Assembly: GCA_029243395.1 (NCBI GenBank) | Contig: JAQWSE010000007.1 | Location: forward strand, 317,690 to 381,689 | Direction: 5' to 3' | Source: Paracoccaceae bacterium | GTDB lineage: Bacteria > Pseudomonadota > Alphaproteobacteria > Rhodobacterales > Rhodobacteraceae | Length of the DNA: 64,000 nucleotides | Shown: piece after piece, positions 9,397 to 18,441 of the stretch | Numbering within the stretch: the first letter of the stretch is position 1 | How the letters are laid out: each line of letters begins with the position of its first letter | Made by a program: the position numbers and the translations under genes | Notes under the pieces: model-generated | Told to the model about the DNA's origin: nothing | What the model saw: the letters and a program-made list of their open reading frames with translations, nothing else | Databases searched by the model: none

Positions 9397-9473
9397 ACTG
9401 AGATCATTTATATTCTGACTAATTTTAGTATTAGCGCCCTTTTAGCGTTGGCATTAGCATATTATTTTCGTGT

Positions 9474-10166
9474 CTATGAATGAGGTTCCTTTGTCCAACG
9501 GTCTTCAAGTTTTTTTATTGCTGATATTCGGTCTCGGGGGGGAGGGTGACTTTGCAACCAGGTAAGAGTTTGATTTGGATCATTATTTAGTTTTTCTAAT
9601 TTGCTAAAAAGGTCGACCAATGGCGTGACGTCTAAGCCTATTCTTAGCATGAGAGCCGCCGCATATTCATCCGCCGCATATTCATCCATTCTGGAAAGCT
9701 TTGCAGATACGATTCTTAAGAGAATCATAGACAGATAATTTCCTACAAAAGGTATCACTCTTGATAAAGCAAACCCCAAACCCATCTGGAGTGTATTTTG
9801 GACCGTATAAGCAACCATTCTCTTTTTTGTATGACCAAGAGCATGATGACCTAGTTCATGGGTTATAACCCCAAAAAGTTCTTCAGCAGAAAAAAATCCA
9901 TTGTAATATTTATCTAAGAAACCTCTTGTGATGAAAACTTTTCCATCCGGAGAGGCCACACCATTAAGGGTCAAATCTTCAAGAACATATATTTTAATTT
10001 CTTCTATGTCTAATGAGTGCTCTATTTTCTTGACCAGGACGGCTATATTAGGATCTTTCATCGGTAACGAGTTTACTTCAAGCTTTTTTGCTAATCGATT
10101 GGCAGTAAATTTGTAACCTAAAAACCCTAGCATTATTGGCAAGAATATTGTTATTAGTTTAAACAT
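9474..10166 (-). CDS. M48 family membrane metalloprotease (HtpX/Ste24-like)
   Basis: Zinc endopeptidase of the M48 family. The zinc motif HELGHHALGH lies near residues 104-113 and gives two His ligands and the catalytic Glu. The third ligand is the Glu in SRMDEYAADEYAA. Residues 1-20 form a hydrophobic anchor or signal, and a second hydrophobic stretch lies near 131-155, so membrane association is likely. At 230 aa it is shorter than HtpX. It starts 3 bases after the VWA gene ends and is the last gene of the MoxR operon. This suggests it works with the MoxR/VWA pair. The specific substrate is unknown. Confidence 0.85.
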   Translation of the reverse strand: MFKLITIFLPIMLGFLGYKFTANRLAKKLEVNSLPMKDPNIAVLVKKIEHSLDIEEIKIYVLEDLTLNGVASPDGKVFITRGFLDKYYNGFFSAEELFGVITHELGHHALGHTKKRMVAYTVQNTLQMGLGFALSRVIPFVGNYLSMILLRIVSAKLSRMDEYAADEYAAALMLRIGLDVTPLVDLFSKLEKLNNDPNQTLTWLQSHPPPRDRISAIKKLEDRWTKEPHS

Positions 10167-10169
10167 ATT

Positions 10170-11351
10170 TTACGTCAACATTCTCATTCCATCATCAAGT
10201 CCCTGGAGTGTTAAGGGTACCATGCGGTTATCAAAAATATCCTGGATGATTAAGGTGGATCGGGTGTATTGCCAATACTCTTTTGGGTTTGGATTTATCC
10301 AAAGGTGACTTGGCCATCGTGTTTTGGCTCGCTCTAACCAAATTCTACCTTTTTCACGATTATGATGTTCGTTTGCACCTCCTACCATTTCAATTTCGTA
10401 CGGACTCATAGCCGCATCACCCACAAAAATACATTTATAATCCTTGTTATACTTATTAATGATATCAATTGTATTATTTTGTTCTTCCCAGCGTCGGTAG
10501 TTATTTTTCCATACACCTTCATACAAGCAGTTATGAAAATAATAGTATTCTAGATGTTTAAACGCAGACCTTGTGGCCGAAAATAATTCTTCAACTTGAG
10601 CTATGTGCATATCCATTGAACCTCCCACATCAAAAAATATGAGAACTTTGACTGAATTTTGGCGCTCGGGTCTCGTTTGAATATTAAGAAAACCTGTTCT
10701 AGCAGTAGTTGAAATTGTATCATCTAGATCCAATTCTTCATTATTTCCATCTCTTGCCCATTTTCTTAATCTTTTTAGTGCGATCTTCATACTACGAGAT
10801 CCAATTTCACTATTTTCATCCAAATTTTTGAATAGGCGCTTGTCCCACACTTTTACTGCTTTTTGATGTCTGCTATTTGCTTGCCCAATTCTGACCCCTT
10901 CTGGGTTATATCCATAAGCCCCAAATGGTGAAGTTCCTGCTGTCCCAATCCATTTGTTACCCCCCTGATGGCGATTCTCTTGTTCTTTAAGTCTTTGTTG
11001 TAAGGTTTCCATTAATTTTTTAAAGCTACCAAGAGAACGCATTTCTTCCATTTGCTCCTTGGTAAGAATTTTTTCCACCAGTTTTTCAAGCCATTGCTTT
11101 GGTAAATCTATTTGGGAGATTAAAAGATTCGTATCAAGGTTTTCTATTCCATTAAAACTTTTAGCAAAAACCTGGTCAAAAATGTCTAAGTGTTTCTCAT
11201 GTTTTATTAAGCTGGTTTTTGCCAAGAAATAAAAGTTTTCAATCTTGAACTCTGTTAGTCCTTTCTCCAAGCAAGCTAATAATGAAAGGAATTCCAGAAG
11301 TGATACAGGCACCCCATTATTTCGTAAATCGTCAAAAAAACTATTGAACAT
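10170..11351 (-). CDS. VWA domain-containing protein, CoxE-like
   Basis: A 393-residue protein ending in a CoxE-type von Willebrand A domain. The metal-ion-dependent adhesion motif is IFFDVGGSMDMH (Asp241, Gly243, Ser245), a DxGxS variant of the usual DxSxS that I recall as common in this family. The N-terminal half is helical (KEQMEEMRSLGSFKKLMETL) and is followed by a Gly-rich linker. MoxR-type AAA+ ATPases act with VWA partners in assembling or remodelling protein complexes, and the ATPase gene lies two genes upstream. It is separated from the small membrane protein gene by 1 base and from the M48 gene by 3, so the operon is tight. Confidence 0.85.
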   Translation of the reverse strand: MFNSFFDDLRNNGVPVSLLEFLSLLACLEKGLTEFKIENFYFLAKTSLIKHEKHLDIFDQVFAKSFNGIENLDTNLLISQIDLPKQWLEKLVEKILTKEQMEEMRSLGSFKKLMETLQQRLKEQENRHQGGNKWIGTAGTSPFGAYGYNPEGVRIGQANSRHQKAVKVWDKRLFKNLDENSEIGSRSMKIALKRLRKWARDGNNEELDLDDTISTTARTGFLNIQTRPERQNSVKVLIFFDVGGSMDMHIAQVEELFSATRSAFKHLEYYYFHNCLYEGVWKNNYRRWEEQNNTIDIINKYNKDYKCIFVGDAAMSPYEIEMVGGANEHHNREKGRIWLERAKTRWPSHLWINPNPKEYWQYTRSTLIIQDIFDNRMVPLTLQGLDDGMRMLT

Positions 11352-11352
11352 T

Positions 11353-11547
11353 TCAAAACAAGATTAATTTCATTATTATTATTTGCATGATTATGGCAAC
11401 TATTAGGGATATAACTGAAAAAACAGCAATATATTGTAATTTGTCCAAATAATTCCCCTTTCTTTTGGTAGCTATCAGGTATCCAATGGCACCTCCAAGA
11501 ACAATCATAGCTAGAATCATACCCATTATAAATTTACCTTGATTCAA
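11353..11547 (-). CDS. small two-helix membrane protein of the MoxR/VWA operon
   Basis: A 64-aa protein that I do not recognise as a named family. It has two predicted transmembrane helices (about residues 7-26 and 40-63) joined by a short basic loop, ATKRKGNYLDKL. The tight spacing to the VWA gene (1 base) and position after moxR support it as a real gene. It could anchor the MoxR/VWA complex at the membrane where the M48 protease acts, but that is inference. Confidence 0.7.
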   Translation of the reverse strand: MNQGKFIMGMILAMIVLGGAIGYLIATKRKGNYLDKLQYIAVFSVISLIVAIIMQIIIMKLILF

Positions 11548-11585
11548 AGAAAATAATTATACTAATCCACATGCTAAACGCTAAA

Positions 11586-12422
11586 TTACTGATTTCTAGC
11601 TAGGAATGCCAATTTTTCAAATAGCTGAACATCTTGTTCATTTTTTAGGAGAGCTCCGTGGAGTTTAGGTAACATGTCTTTAGGATCTTGGCGTAGATCT
11701 TCACTTGAAATGTCTTCCGCAAGAATCAGTTTTATCCAGTCTAAAATTTCTGAAGTTGATGGTTTCTTTTTCAATCCAGGTACCTCTCTAACATTGAAAA
11801 AATTTTCTAGAGCAGTTTGCAACAGAGTAGATTTAATATTTGGGAAATGTACTTTGACAATTTTTGTAAGTGTTTCTTTGTCAGGAAATTTAATATAATG
11901 AAAAAAACACCTGCGGAGAAAAGCATCCGGTAATTCTTTTTCATTATTAGATGTGATAATAACGATCGGCCTCTGTTCAGCCCTGATAGTTTCTCCTGTT
12001 TCGTAAACATGAAATTGCATTTTATCTAATTCCTGCAAGAGGTCATTAGGAAATTCTATGTCAGCTTTATCAATTTCATCTATTAGCAGAACTACCTTTT
12101 CTTTCGAATCAAAGGCTGACCATATGGTTCCTTTCTTTATATAATTCTTAATATCTTTGACTTTTTCTTCCCCCAATTGACTATCCCTAAGTCTACTAAC
12201 TGCGTCATATTCATACAAACCTTGGTGCGCCCGAGTTGTTGATTTAATGTTCCATTCTAGAATTTCTAAATCCAGTTTGGATGCAATTTGCTTAGCAAGT
12301 TCAGTTTTCCCTGTTCCAGGTTCGCCCTTGACAAGTAACGGTCTTTGTAAGGTTATGGCTGCATTCACAGCCATCTTCAAATCTTCAGTTGCTATATAAT
12401 TATTAGTCCCATTAAATTTCAT
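11586..12422 (-). CDS. MoxR family AAA+ ATPase
   Basis: Chaperone-like AAA+ ATPase of the MoxR class (278 aa). Walker A is KGEPGTGKTELAKQ (about residues 36-49), Walker B is VVLLIDEIDKAD, and sensor-1-like IVIITSNNEKELPDAFLRRC follows with an arginine finger. These are characteristic of MoxR proteins that serve VWA partners. It is the first gene of a leftward operon running moxR, small membrane protein, VWA, M48 protease. The 121-base region to dksA holds both divergent promoters. Confidence 0.92.
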   Translation of the reverse strand: MKFNGTNNYIATEDLKMAVNAAITLQRPLLVKGEPGTGKTELAKQIASKLDLEILEWNIKSTTRAHQGLYEYDAVSRLRDSQLGEEKVKDIKNYIKKGTIWSAFDSKEKVVLLIDEIDKADIEFPNDLLQELDKMQFHVYETGETIRAEQRPIVIITSNNEKELPDAFLRRCFFHYIKFPDKETLTKIVKVHFPNIKSTLLQTALENFFNVREVPGLKKKPSTSEILDWIKLILAEDISSEDLRQDPKDMLPKLHGALLKNEQDVQLFEKLAFLARNQ

Positions 12423-12543
12423 GATTTACTCCAACACAAAATAATTTTTTCCTCGTGACAATTGTTTTGATTCCATCTAGAACTCCCCTTGTTAATATTT
12501 TACAATGAAGTAACTGTCTAGACAAAGAGTGGGGGGTTAAGAG

Positions 12544-12966
12544 ATGGTAGCGTTAAAGAAAAATGTTTCACACTATAACCCACTGCCTAATGAGGAGTTT
12601 ATGAATTCCAGACAGGTGGAATACTTCAGGAGCAAGTTGATTGCATGGAAAGATTCTATCCTCCAAGAAAGTCGAGAAACCATAGAAGGTATGCAGTCTG
12701 ATGCTAGAAACATTCCAGACGTAACAGACAGAGCTTCGGAGGAGACTGATCGGACGCTTGAGTTAAGGACTAGGGATAGGCAAAGAAAACTCATATCTAA
12801 GATTGATTCGGCACTAAGAAGGATCAATGAAGGCACTTATGGGTATTGTGAGGAGACAGGTGATCCTATTTCTTTTAAAAGGCTTGATGCGCGACCTATA
12901 GCTACCCTAAGTTTGGAGGCACAAGAGAGGCATGAAAGGAGAGAAAAGGTTCATAGGGACGACTAG
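12544..12966 (+). CDS. dksA: RNA polymerase-binding transcription factor DksA
   Basis: Secondary-channel regulator that works with ppGpp. The coiled-coil region holds the functional DRASEETDR (Asp and Ala of the tip motif). The C-terminal globular part reads GTYGYCEETGDPISFKRLDARP and ends HERREKVHRDD. Only the first of the four zinc-finger cysteines of the enterobacterial protein is present, which I recall as usual for alphaproteobacterial DksA. Length is 140 aa. A GGGGGG run followed by TTAAGAG lies just before the ATG and may serve as the ribosome site. Confidence 0.93.
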   Translation: MVALKKNVSHYNPLPNEEFMNSRQVEYFRSKLIAWKDSILQESRETIEGMQSDARNIPDVTDRASEETDRTLELRTRDRQRKLISKIDSALRRINEGTYGYCEETGDPISFKRLDARPIATLSLEAQERHERREKVHRDD

Positions 12967-13045
12967 GAACAATTTTTCTTAAGCCTTCTAAAATTTCTAT
13001 CGATGGAGGTAGGTTTTGTGTTCAGGCGTAAATTTTACGTGATTC

Positions 13046-14230
13046 GTGCTTAATATTGGCATCATGGGTGCGGGAGTTGGGGGGCTCTCCGCTGGGATGA
13101 TGTTGAGAAGCATCGGGTGCAAAGTCACGATTTTTGAAAAGCTCGCGGAAAGTACATCCGATGGTGTTGGCCTACAAATTAGCGCCAATGGTATTAGAGC
13201 CCTTAAGATGTATGGATTGCAAAGTAATATTGCTGAGTTGGGGGATTACCCGGATTTCATTGGCTGTATTAATGGTCTCACTGGAGAGGAGTTAGCAAAG
13301 ATACCACTGGGAAAGACAGCTGAGAATTTATATGGAGCAGGATTTTATCAATTTCATAGGGCTGATTTTATATCACTTTTAAAGCGGGAAAATTTTAGAC
13401 TCGGAGTTGACATTTTTTATAAAACTCAAGTCTTAGAGATAAAGCATGACTTGAATGGTGCAACCGTGACTACTAGTGAGGGTTCATGCTCTAGATTTGA
13501 TCTTATTGTGGCAGCAGATGGAATTAATTCCACCACTAGAAATAAAATCTTTCAAGCAAATCCCCCAGTTTTCTTGAACCAGGTGGCATATAGAACTGTT
13601 ATTTCGGCAGATAAGTTACCCAAAGCTTTTGCCAGTAGACAAACAAGGTTATTCTTAGGTGCAGGCAAACACGTAGTGTCTTATCCAATTAGAAAAGGTA
13701 GCTTAGTTAATTTTGTATTTTGCACAGAGTTTGATTCATATTGCCAGGAAATTTGGACTAGAGAGATTAATCCGCAAGAGATACAGGTGAAATTCGCGGA
13801 ATTTGTTAGCTTGAAAGAAGTCTTGAAAAATATAGATTCTGTTAAAAAATGGGGTCTTTTTGAGCATACTTCTCTTGATTCCTGGCACAGAAATAGAGTG
13901 GTATTATTAGGCGATGCTTGTCACCCAATTCTACCTTATTTGGCACAAGGTGCAACACAGGCAATTGAGGATGCTCATGAACTTTGCATTAGAATCAAGA
14001 AAAGCTTTGAAAATCAGAATTTAGAGCAAGAGCTTGTCAAATACGCAAAAAACCGGATTCCCAGAGTTCGAAGAGTAGGAAGGGCATCCAGATTAAACGC
14101 AACATTATTTCATCTCAGGAATCCAATTTTGGTTTTCATTTTTCATCTGAGTTTAAGAATACTGGGTAGTATTTGTCCTAAATATCTTTTACGAAGATTT
14201 TCTTGGATTTATGCAGGCGGACCTGCATAA
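13046..14230 (+). CDS. FAD-dependent aromatic-ring monooxygenase-like protein
   Basis: Class A flavoprotein monooxygenase of the UbiH/salicylate hydroxylase superfamily (394 aa). The FAD-binding GIMGAGVGGLSAGMML lies near residues 5-20, the DG motif is DLIVAADGINSTTR, and the second FAD motif is VVLLGDACHPILPYLAQGA. The substrate cannot be named from sequence. The gene starts at GTG (MLNIGIMGAG) with no in-frame ATG until codon 7. Its position between dksA and xthA is one I recall from Rhodobacteraceae. It is convergent with xthA, 11 bases apart. Confidence 0.85.
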   Translation: MLNIGIMGAGVGGLSAGMMLRSIGCKVTIFEKLAESTSDGVGLQISANGIRALKMYGLQSNIAELGDYPDFIGCINGLTGEELAKIPLGKTAENLYGAGFYQFHRADFISLLKRENFRLGVDIFYKTQVLEIKHDLNGATVTTSEGSCSRFDLIVAADGINSTTRNKIFQANPPVFLNQVAYRTVISADKLPKAFASRQTRLFLGAGKHVVSYPIRKGSLVNFVFCTEFDSYCQEIWTREINPQEIQVKFAEFVSLKEVLKNIDSVKKWGLFEHTSLDSWHRNRVVLLGDACHPILPYLAQGATQAIEDAHELCIRIKKSFENQNLEQELVKYAKNRIPRVRRVGRASRLNATLFHLRNPILVFIFHLSLRILGSICPKYLLRRFSWIYAGGPA

Positions 14231-14241
14231 ATTTCTCTATT

Positions 14242-15018
14242 TTAATGCTCATTTACTAATTCTATCCAAATAGGTACATGATCAGAGGGTTTCTCTCTTG
14301 ATCGCATATATTTGTCAATTCCAAAGGATAAAAGAAGGTCGGCAGCTTGAGGATTTAAAAGAAAATGATCAATTCTTACTCCATTGTTTTTCTGCCAAGC
14401 TCCAGCTTGATAATCCCATTGAGTGAAAATATGATTTCTTTTTGTTTTAAGTCGAATGGCGTCATAGTATCCAAGGTTTAATATCTCAAAGAATTTTGAT
14501 CTTACTTTGGGGTGATAAAGAGCATCATTCACCCAACTTGCTGGTTCTAGGCAGTCTGCAGCGTGGGGAATAACATTAAAATCTCCAAACACAATTACAG
14601 GCTTTCCTGTATTTACCAAACACTCTGCATGTCGAAAAAGATGATTCATCCAAATCAATTTGTATTCCAACTTTTCTGTTCCAATTGGATTACCATTTGG
14701 TAGGTAAAGATTGCAAACCACCAAACCGCCTATTTCAGCACTAAGCCAACGACTTTGGCCATCACTCTCTATTCCAGGGAACGTCAATTTAGGGTCTTTT
14801 ATTTTATATTTGGATAGTATAGCACATCCATTGTAAGATTTTTGGCCATTGAAAACAGTGGAGTATCCTAGGTCGCTGAACATACCTTCTGACAATCCAG
14901 AGTTATCAGATTTTAGTTCTTGCAAGCCTACTATATCTGGACTTTCTTTGCTTAACCAGTACTTTAATTCAGGGAGTCTTGCTTTAATTCCGTTTATATT
15001 AAAAGAGGCTATTTTCAT
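14242..15018 (-). CDS. xthA: exodeoxyribonuclease III
   Basis: Apurinic/apyrimidinic endonuclease and 3'-5' exonuclease of base excision repair. Visible EEP-fold motifs are ASFNINGIKARLPEL (metal-binding Asn), GLQELK (catalytic Glu), VIFGDFNVIPHAADC (Asp and Asn), RIDHFLLN and the C-terminal DHVPIWIEL (His). Length is normal at 258 aa. It is convergent with the monooxygenase and has its own start upstream of erpA. Confidence 0.94.
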   Translation of the reverse strand: MKIASFNINGIKARLPELKYWLSKESPDIVGLQELKSDNSGLSEGMFSDLGYSTVFNGQKSYNGCAILSKYKIKDPKLTFPGIESDGQSRWLSAEIGGLVVCNLYLPNGNPIGTEKLEYKLIWMNHLFRHAECLVNTGKPVIVFGDFNVIPHAADCLEPASWVNDALYHPKVRSKFFEILNLGYYDAIRLKTKRNHIFTQWDYQAGAWQKNNGVRIDHFLLNPQAADLLLSFGIDKYMRSREKPSDHVPIWIELVNEH

Positions 15019-15050
15019 TTACCTAATTCTAATTAGTCTAGTCCAAAAAA

Positions 15051-15374
15051 TTATAATGAGAAGCTTGTACCACATCCACAAGAAGATGTTGCATTTGGAT
15101 TATTAACCACAAATTTGGATCCTATAAGTTCCTCTTCATAATCTATCACTGCTCCAGATAAAAACCCAAGTGAAATAGGATCGATAACAACCTTTGCTTG
15201 GTTCTTTGTTAACACAAGGTCATCCTGTGAAATATGGTCCTCTAAGGAGATTTCATATTGAAACCCAGAGCAACCACCACCCTGTACCGCAATCCTAAGA
15301 CATGTATTGCCACCGGTTGATCTAATTTTTGCATAGGCTCGTTCGGTAACTTTAGGAGGTATTTTCACTGGCAT
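15051..15374 (-). CDS. erpA: iron-sulfur cluster insertion protein ErpA
   Basis: A-type Fe-S carrier (HesB/IscA fold) that delivers clusters to apoproteins. The three conserved cysteines are visible: VQGGGCSGFQYEI near the middle and SSCGCGTSF at the C-terminus. I start at the ATG at 15374 (MPVKIPPKVTE). An in-frame TTG at 15386 would add four residues. It is divergent from dgt, sharing a short 76-base intergenic region. Confidence 0.92.
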   Translation of the reverse strand: MPVKIPPKVTERAYAKIRSTGGNTCLRIAVQGGGCSGFQYEISLEDHISQDDLVLTKNQAKVVIDPISLGFLSGAVIDYEEELIGSKFVVNNPNATSSCGCGTSFSL

Positions 15375-15450
15375 TTTTAATCTCAAAATATTGATTTGAT
15401 AGTCAATGTAATGCTAAGACCTGTCCGTGACAAGGAGTTTGATAGTTATT

Positions 15451-16581
15451 ATGGAAAGCTATGCAATTAAATCAGAAGATTCTTTAGGTAGATTATATCA
15501 AGAGGAAACAGCCCCGCATCGCTCAGTTTTTCAGAGAGACAGAGATCGTATTTTATATTGTGGTTCATTTAGAAAGTTACAGTCTAAGACACAAGTATTT
15601 GTGGAACATGAAGGTGATTACTATAGAACTAGACTGACGCATACATTGGAAGTAACTCAAATAGCTAGAACGATAGCCAAAGTTTTAGGAGTTAATTCTG
15701 AATTAGTAGAAGCTATCGCTTTAGCACATGATTTGGGTCATCCACCTTTTGGTCACACAGGTGAAACGGAATTAGATTCAATTTTGTCCCAGTTTGGTGG
15801 CTTCAATCATAATATTCAGGCTTTAAGAATTGTGACAAAATTGGAAAAAATTTACGCTAACCATCCGGGGTTGAACCTTACGCTGGAAACTTTGGAGGGT
15901 ATGATTACCCATAATGGTTTGGTGGAGAAAGTGAATCCCTTTGTAGCTAAACTCTTTAGAGGCATAAGCCAGGATGCAGGTAAAATTGTCCCGAGTGTGG
16001 AATCTCAAATAGCAGCACTATCGGATGATATAGCATACAACTGCCACGACTTGGGGGATGGTTTGAGGGCAGGTTTTTTTACATTAATAGATATATCCAA
16101 TCTTCCAATAGCAAGAGAAGCCTGGCTGGAAGTAGAGAAGCAATATAAGAAAGTAAACTATAAGATCAAATGCCATGAAGTAATTAGAAGAATCCTGAAT
16201 ACTTTGGTTAACGATCTATTAGAGGAAAGCAAAATGCGATTAAGTCCATTTAAAGGTCAGACTTTATTAGAATTAAAAGCCCACGGTAAGCAGGTTGTAG
16301 CTTTTTCTAAAAAAACGGAAGACGAACTTATGAAAATTAGTAATTTTTTGTTTAAGAATATGTATAGGCATAGGCAGGTTTGTGCAATGCGGGAGAGGTG
16401 CAGTTTGGTGATCAAGGATCTTTTTAATTTATACTCTGAGCAACCTAGATTGTTACCAAGAGACTGGAATGAATTAGCATCGAAAGCATGTGAGCAAGTT
16501 TTACCAAGAATAGTGGGTGATTATATTTCTGGAATGACTGACCGATATGCGTTAAATGAACACAAAGGTCATTTTGGATAA
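15451..16581 (+). CDS. dgt: dGTP triphosphohydrolase-like protein
   Basis: HD-domain dNTP triphosphohydrolase that controls dNTP pools. The family pattern is complete: FQRDRDRILYCGSFRKLQ, TRLTHTLEVTQIART, the HD pair in ALAHDLGHPPFGHTGE, and ALSDDIAYNCHDLGDGL. I start at the ATG at 15451 (MESYAIKSED). A GTG at 15427 is in frame, and a good AAGGAG lies between the two at 15432-15437, slightly far from the ATG. Length is 376 aa, typical of the alphaproteobacterial form. Confidence 0.92.
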   Translation: MESYAIKSEDSLGRLYQEETAPHRSVFQRDRDRILYCGSFRKLQSKTQVFVEHEGDYYRTRLTHTLEVTQIARTIAKVLGVNSELVEAIALAHDLGHPPFGHTGETELDSILSQFGGFNHNIQALRIVTKLEKIYANHPGLNLTLETLEGMITHNGLVEKVNPFVAKLFRGISQDAGKIVPSVESQIAALSDDIAYNCHDLGDGLRAGFFTLIDISNLPIAREAWLEVEKQYKKVNYKIKCHEVIRRILNTLVNDLLEESKMRLSPFKGQTLLELKAHGKQVVAFSKKTEDELMKISNFLFKNMYRHRQVCAMRERCSLVIKDLFNLYSEQPRLLPRDWNELASKACEQVLPRIVGDYISGMTDRYALNEHKGHFG

Positions 16582-16624
16582 AAAAATGATTTCTTAAGTT
16601 TAACAATAGATAGGAACTTTAGAT

Positions 16625-18370
16625 ATGGATGTCTTAGCAAGTTTAAGGGACAAAATCATGTCATTAGTTGAGACTTTAGAAAATCAAGAAATTATTTCTT
16701 CTGGACTTAATAAGGATTCTATAACAGTAGAAACTCCAAAGGACGATGCTTTTGGGGATCTATCAAGTAATGTAGCTATGGTTTTGTCGAAGCAAGCTAA
16801 CAGTAATCCCAGAGAATTGGCAAAATATTTTGTTAACCAACTTTCTAAAGATCACTCAATAGAATCTGTTGAAATTGCAGGGCCAGGGTTTTTGAATTTT
16901 AGATTGAAGAACAAGTTTTGGATTGATGTAGTCATTTCTATCTTGGAGGCGGGTGTACACTTCGGTATAGAAAAAGTGGGAACTGGGAAATCAGTAAATA
17001 TAGAGTTTGTTTCTGCAAATCCTACGGGGCCACTGCATGTAGGGCATACAAGGGGAGCTGTATTCGGAGACGTATTAGCGAATCTTCTTAATGTGGCTGG
17101 TTATACTGTGACCAGAGAATATTACGTAAATGATGCAGGCTCCCAAATTGATTCCTTAGCACGTTCGGCTTTCTCCCGATATCAAGAGGCTCTTGGCTGT
17201 CCCACAAGTTCAGAGCAGAATGAATACCCTGGAGATTATCTTAAGGAAGTAGGTGAGGCACTGAAGGAAAAATATGGCAAGCAACTACTTTATGAAGAAG
17301 AGGATTCAAGGTTGGATAAAGTAAAAGACTTTACAGTTAAAAGAATGCTTGCTCTAATAAGAAAAGATCTAGCAGACTTGGGCATAGTTATGGACAGTTT
17401 TGTGTCAGAAAAAGGCCTTTACGCTAAAGGGAGAGTAGAAGATTCTATTAATAAGCTGCGGGATTTGGGTTTGATTTATACAGGAGTTTTGGAAAGACCA
17501 AAGGGGGGAAATGAACAAGAATGGTCAGTTCGTGAGCAAGAGCTATTTAAGTCGTCCCAGTTTGGTGATGATACTGATCGCCCTATAAAAAAAGCAGATG
17601 GCAGCTGGACCTATTTTGCACCTGACATTGCTTATCATTATGAAAAATTGGCTCGTAAGTACGATGAAATTATTAACATCTTTGGTGCGGATCATAGCGG
17701 TTACATCGCTCGAATGAAGGCAGTTGTACGGGCTTTGTCAAATGGAGAGCAGGATTTGACTATTAGGCTTTGTCAACTTGTAAAGCTGTATAAGGACGGT
17801 CAACCTGTGAAGATGTCTAAAAGAGCTGGTTCTTATATAACATTGAGAGAGTTATTAAATGAAGTGGGTAAAGACGCGATAAGGTTCTTATTGCTTATGA
17901 GAAAGAACGATGCCCCAATAGATTTTGATTTTAGTAAAGCTATCGAACAAACAAGAGAAAACCCAGTTTTTTATGTTCAGTATGCTAATGCTCGCATTTT
18001 TTCAATACTTAGGCGGGCAAGGGAATCAAATATTGATGTGTCTGATGCCTCTTTATTAAAGGCAGATCTTTGTTTATTAAAAGATAAAAACGAGATACAA
18101 GCAATAAGAAAACTTGCTGAATGGCCAAATGTTGTAGCTAAAGCTACTTCGAGATTTGAACCGCATCGCATCGCATTCTATTTGTTTGAAGTCGCTCAAT
18201 TATTTCATGGTCTTCAGAGTCTTGGAAAAATAGACCAAGGCTTAAGATTCCTAAGAGAGGATGATTTGAATCTTAGTAAAGCAAGGTTAGCTATGATCAG
18301 GTCTGTTCAGTTGGTGGTTCAATCAGGGTTGAAAATTTTTGGAATAGAACCTGTGGATCAGATGTTGTAA
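16625..18370 (+). CDS. argS: arginyl-tRNA synthetase
   Basis: Class I aminoacyl-tRNA synthetase charging tRNA-Arg. The HIGH signature is SANPTGPLHVGHTRG near residues 132-146 and the KMSKS-like loop is VKMSKRAGSYI. The N-terminal Arg-tRNA-synthetase domain (DAFGDLSSNVAM) and the C-terminal DALR anticodon-binding domain (QYANARIFSILRRA) are present. It is full length at 581 aa. It opens the argS, SPOR, scpA, scpB run. Confidence 0.96.
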   Translation: MDVLASLRDKIMSLVETLENQEIISSGLNKDSITVETPKDDAFGDLSSNVAMVLSKQANSNPRELAKYFVNQLSKDHSIESVEIAGPGFLNFRLKNKFWIDVVISILEAGVHFGIEKVGTGKSVNIEFVSANPTGPLHVGHTRGAVFGDVLANLLNVAGYTVTREYYVNDAGSQIDSLARSAFSRYQEALGCPTSSEQNEYPGDYLKEVGEALKEKYGKQLLYEEEDSRLDKVKDFTVKRMLALIRKDLADLGIVMDSFVSEKGLYAKGRVEDSINKLRDLGLIYTGVLERPKGGNEQEWSVREQELFKSSQFGDDTDRPIKKADGSWTYFAPDIAYHYEKLARKYDEIINIFGADHSGYIARMKAVVRALSNGEQDLTIRLCQLVKLYKDGQPVKMSKRAGSYITLRELLNEVGKDAIRFLLLMRKNDAPIDFDFSKAIEQTRENPVFYVQYANARIFSILRRARESNIDVSDASLLKADLCLLKDKNEIQAIRKLAEWPNVVAKATSRFEPHRIAFYLFEVAQLFHGLQSLGKIDQGLRFLREDDLNLSKARLAMIRSVQLVVQSGLKIFGIEPVDQML

Positions 18371-18441
18371 ATTGGCACAAAATGTATTAAAACGGAATCC
18401 TAATACAATATAGAGCAGATTATTATTGTCAGGGAAAAACC

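Noticed and set aside
9656-9685. Perfect 15-bp direct repeat in the M48 gene that doubles DEYAA at the third zinc ligand
   Set aside because: Family members as I recall them have DEYEADAYAAALM here, so the length is normal and the repeat is probably chance substitution rather than a duplication.
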